A stretch of DNA of 8,029 nucleotides from ZC4RG36 sp964652205 (GTDB lineage Bacteria; Chloroflexota; Anaerolineae; Aggregatilineales; Phototrophicaceae), in the NCBI GenBank assembly GCA_964652205.1, contig CAZZAO010000180.1:1-8029 (forward strand). The letters are read 5' to 3'. Shown here in pieces: positions 6,600 to 8,029 of this stretch. The notes beneath the pieces were generated by a model. That model made no database searches and was not told the DNA's origin. It saw only the letters and a program-made list of their open reading frames with translations. The position numbers and the translations under genes were made by a program. How positions within the stretch are numbered: the stretch's first letter is position 1; every line of letters begins with the position of its first letter.

Positions 6600-6636
6600 G
6601 CCCCTATTTACCCTGCCGCTGAAACGAATCGAGCCT

Positions 6637-6690
6637 GATCGTGCCTGCCCTTTTGGAGTATACTGCAAGCGACCGGACTACCCTCAAGGG
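6637..6690 (+). promoter_or_regulatory. Candidate promoter and Shine-Dalgarno for the transferase gene
   Basis: TATACT (6659-6664) is a good -10-like hexamer; CTGATC (6635-6640), 18 nt upstream, is a weak -35. AAGGG (6686-6690) lies 5 nt before ATG 6696 and fixes that start. No convincing terminator hairpin follows the kinase gene in this 96-bp gap, so co-transcription with the kinase is also possible. Confidence 0.35.
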
Positions 6691-6695
6691 TCATC

Positions 6696-7715
6696 ATGGA
6701 CACGTTGCAGTTCGTGCCGATTATGGTGGTCGGCTTCGCGGCGTCGCTCGGCCTGACGCCGCTGTCTCGACAGATCGCCATGCGGCTCGGCGTGGTCGAT
6801 AAGCCCAACCAGCGCAAAATTCATCAGACTCCCAAGCCGCTGATGGGCGGCTTCGCCATTTACGCGGCCTTTATGCTGGCGATGGTGCTGTTCAGCCCGC
6901 CGCAGTATGTGGTCGAGATCGCTGCGGTGCTGTCCGGCGCGACTTTTCTGGCGCTGGTTGGCCTGGTTGACGACCGCTACGAACTAGGCATCAAGGTTAA
7001 ACTGGTGGCCGAACTGGCCGCCGCCGGCGTTGCTATCGCCGCCGGAATCCACGTCAACCTGTTTCATATCGTCTGGCTCGACTACCCGATTACGATCATC
7101 TGGTTTCTGACGCTGATGAACGCAGTCAATTTTCAGGACAACATGGACGGGCTGGCAGCGGGCATGTCGGCGATTGCGTCCGCTTTCTTTCTCCTGATCG
7201 CCTACCAGCAGGGGCTAACCCTTGTCAGCAGTCTGGCGGCAGGGCTGCTCGGCAGTTCGGTCGGCTTCCTGATCTATAACTTCAACCCGGCTAGCACCTT
7301 CATGGGGGATATGGGATCGCTGGTCATCGGCTTTTTGCTGGCAACGCTCGGCATCAAGCTCGAATTTGTCGACCGACCGTTCAGCAGCCTGACGTGGATC
7401 GTGCCGGTGCTGCTGCTGGCCGAGCCGCTGTTCGATATCTGCCTCGTGGTCGTGACGCGCATCAGCGAAGGCCGGTCGCCGGGGCAGGCAGGCAAAGACC
7501 ACACCTCGCACCGGCTGATGAGCCTCGGCCTGAGCCAGCGCTGGACGCTGCTGGCGCTGTACGGCGCATGTATCGCTTTCGGCGCGCTCGGTTTATGGGT
7601 CAGCACCTCGCGGCAGGCACAGGCGCTGCGGATCGAGACGGCGGCGCTGGTGCTTCTGGCCGCTCTATTCGTCGGCATGGTCATCGTCCGGCGGCGCTAC
7701 CAGCTCAAGAAGTAA
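6696..7715 (+). CDS. Polyprenyl-phosphate sugar-1-phosphate transferase, WecA/MraY family
   Basis: This 339-residue integral membrane enzyme belongs to glycosyltransferase family 4. Such enzymes move a sugar-1-phosphate (often GlcNAc-1-P) from a UDP-sugar onto undecaprenyl phosphate, the first membrane step of O-antigen, teichoic acid, capsule or related glycan synthesis. The catalytic motifs are in order: GLVDDRYEL (D92, D93), NFQDNMDGLAAG (D148, D151), FNPASTFMGDMGS (D205) and GRSPGQAGKDHTSHRL (H269, H272, R273). About ten or eleven hydrophobic helices span the protein, and the length is normal for the family. The loop GVVDKPNQRKIHQTPKPLMGG near the N-terminus is also typical of the WecA/TagO-like branch rather than MraY. 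I therefore give no gene symbol: the sugar substrate and glycan are not determined by the sequence. The start at ATG 6696 has AAGGG 5 nt upstream. The gene ends in a double stop, TAATGA. Confidence 0.93.
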   Translation: MDTLQFVPIMVVGFAASLGLTPLSRQIAMRLGVVDKPNQRKIHQTPKPLMGGFAIYAAFMLAMVLFSPPQYVVEIAAVLSGATFLALVGLVDDRYELGIKVKLVAELAAAGVAIAAGIHVNLFHIVWLDYPITIIWFLTLMNAVNFQDNMDGLAAGMSAIASAFFLLIAYQQGLTLVSSLAAGLLGSSVGFLIYNFNPASTFMGDMGSLVIGFLLATLGIKLEFVDRPFSSLTWIVPVLLLAEPLFDICLVVVTRISEGRSPGQAGKDHTSHRLMSLGLSQRWTLLALYGACIAFGALGLWVSTSRQAQALRIETAALVLLAALFVGMVIVRRRYQLKK

Positions 7716-7767
7716 TGAGCATCGAGTAAGCCGTTACGCCAGATCGATGTTGTCTCCACCTTTACCG

Positions 7768-7788
7768 CTGCGGCGAGAACGCAGTTTT
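7768..7788 (+). terminator. Weak rho-independent terminator candidate after the transferase gene
   Basis: CTGCG (7768-7772) pairs with CGCAG (7780-7784) across a 7-nt loop and is followed by TTTT (7785-7788), 52 bp past the stop codon. A 5-bp stem and four Ts are marginal. Confidence 0.4.
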
Positions 7789-7855
7789 CAATGGACGCGC
7801 ACAACACCTGAGTAAAAATAGGGCAATGCGCCTATCACAGAAATTCTGGTCTTAT

Positions 7856-7906
7856 CTTCCGTAGGGGCGCAATGGTTTGCGCCCGCCGACCTCACCCCCG
7901 ACCCCT
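7856..7906. repeat. 51-bp intergenic repeat, copy 1
   Basis: The copy starts CTTCCGTAGGGGCGCAATGG and ends CTCACCCCCGACCCCT. It agrees with copy 2 at 49 of 51 positions. It contains a perfect hairpin: GGGCGCAA (7865-7872), loop TGGT, TTGCGCCC (7877-7884). The CTCACCCCCGRCCCCTCTCC type of tail is, from memory, a common intergenic motif in Chloroflexota and some cyanobacterial genomes; that is recognition, not a search result. Confidence 0.85.
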
Positions 7907-7943
7907 CTCCGCAAGCAGCGAGGGGAGAAAGATGAGACGATGC
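7907..7943. other. Imperfect hairpin spacer between the two repeats
   Basis: The 37-bp spacer, together with the end of copy 1, can fold: CCCCT (7902-7906), then CGC after a 3-nt bulge, pairs with GCGAGGGG (7918-7925) across AAGCA. This makes copy 1 plus spacer a two-hairpin unit. The remaining spacer bases, GAAAGATGAGACGATG, have no visible function. Confidence 0.45.
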
Positions 7944-7994
7944 CTTCCGTAGGGGCGCAATGGTTCGCGCCCGCCGACCTCACCCCCGGCCCCT
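7944..7994. repeat. 51-bp intergenic repeat, copy 2
   Basis: This is the direct repeat of copy 1 at an offset of 88 bp. There are two differences: T to C inside the first hairpin arm (GGTTTGC to GGTTCGC), which breaks one base pair, and A to G in CCCCCGACC / CCCCCGGCC. After the repeat the flanks differ from copy 1, but a second hairpin again follows (8003-8018). Confidence 0.85.
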
Positions 7995-8002
7995 GCGCGG
8001 CC

Positions 8003-8018
8003 TTCGGCTCCTGCCGAA
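8003..8018. other. Short hairpin after repeat copy 2
   Basis: TTCGGC (8003-8008), loop TCCT, then GCCGAA (8013-8018) form a perfect 6-bp stem. No T-run follows in the window, so it is not a terminator as seen. It occupies the place where copy 1 is followed by its own CCCCT/AGGGG hairpin, suggesting the repeat unit has a variable second stem. Confidence 0.5.
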
Positions 8019-8029
8019 CCAAGAGACGT

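Larger units (their letters stand above)
7716..8029. other. Intergenic region without a gene
   Basis: No credible coding frame is present in these 314 bases. The first 140 bases hold a weak terminator candidate (7768-7788) and otherwise nothing recognisable. The rest is occupied by two copies of a GC-rich interspersed-type repeat and associated hairpins, listed separately. Confidence 0.75.

Noticed and set aside
5850..6668. 272-codon minus-strand frame across the kinase domain
   Set aside because: It is antisense to the intact HisKA and HATPase motifs and has no recognisable domain of its own.
7856..7994. Possible CRISPR array
   Set aside because: There are only two 51-bp repeats with internal hairpins, a single 37-bp spacer that itself pairs with the repeat, and no cas genes. 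This does not fit an array.

Overview
The window is a stretch of a GC-rich bacterial chromosome. I infer Chloroflexota, probably Anaerolineae or a relative. The reasons are the LysM lipoprotein with its Cys-bracketed LysM module and Pro/Thr linker, the ten-helix histidine kinase, the 'DNMDGL / DHTSHRL' form of the polyprenyl-phosphate sugar-1-phosphate transferase, and the CTCACCCCCGRCCCCT intergenic repeats at the right end. This assignment rests on recognition alone, with no search behind it.

Layout. Positions 1-1450 are clearly more AT-rich than the rest. They carry one minus-strand gene for an OLD-type AAA ATPase that stops just where a TOPRIM nuclease domain would normally begin. A second reading frame overlaps its stop codon and leaves the window. 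A strong rho-independent terminator (1446-1492) separates this segment from GC-rich DNA. Positions 1512-4745 hold three further minus-strand genes: a double thioredoxin-fold protein with one dead and one active domain, a secreted LysM lipoprotein, and a cation diffusion facilitator (CDF) with an unusually long cytoplasmic tail. An AT-rich divergent promoter region (4746-4925) leads to two plus-strand genes: an orphan membrane histidine kinase and a WecA/MraY-family transferase for cell-surface glycan synthesis. The last 314 bases (7716-8029) have no gene. They hold a weak terminator candidate and two near-identical 51-bp repeats built around hairpins.

How the genes fit together. Most look like chromosomal housekeeping or envelope functions (redox, envelope binding, metal efflux, sensing, glycan lipid carrier) with their own promoters; I see no tight operon. 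The ATPase differs in base composition and family and is the best candidate for an acquired, possibly defence-related gene whose partner lies left of the window. I did not find a complete new multi-gene system here. The points most worth a second look are the truncated ATPase and its left-edge neighbour, the triple cytoplasmic repeat and altered metal site of the CDF, and the histidine-bearing membrane sensor of the kinase.
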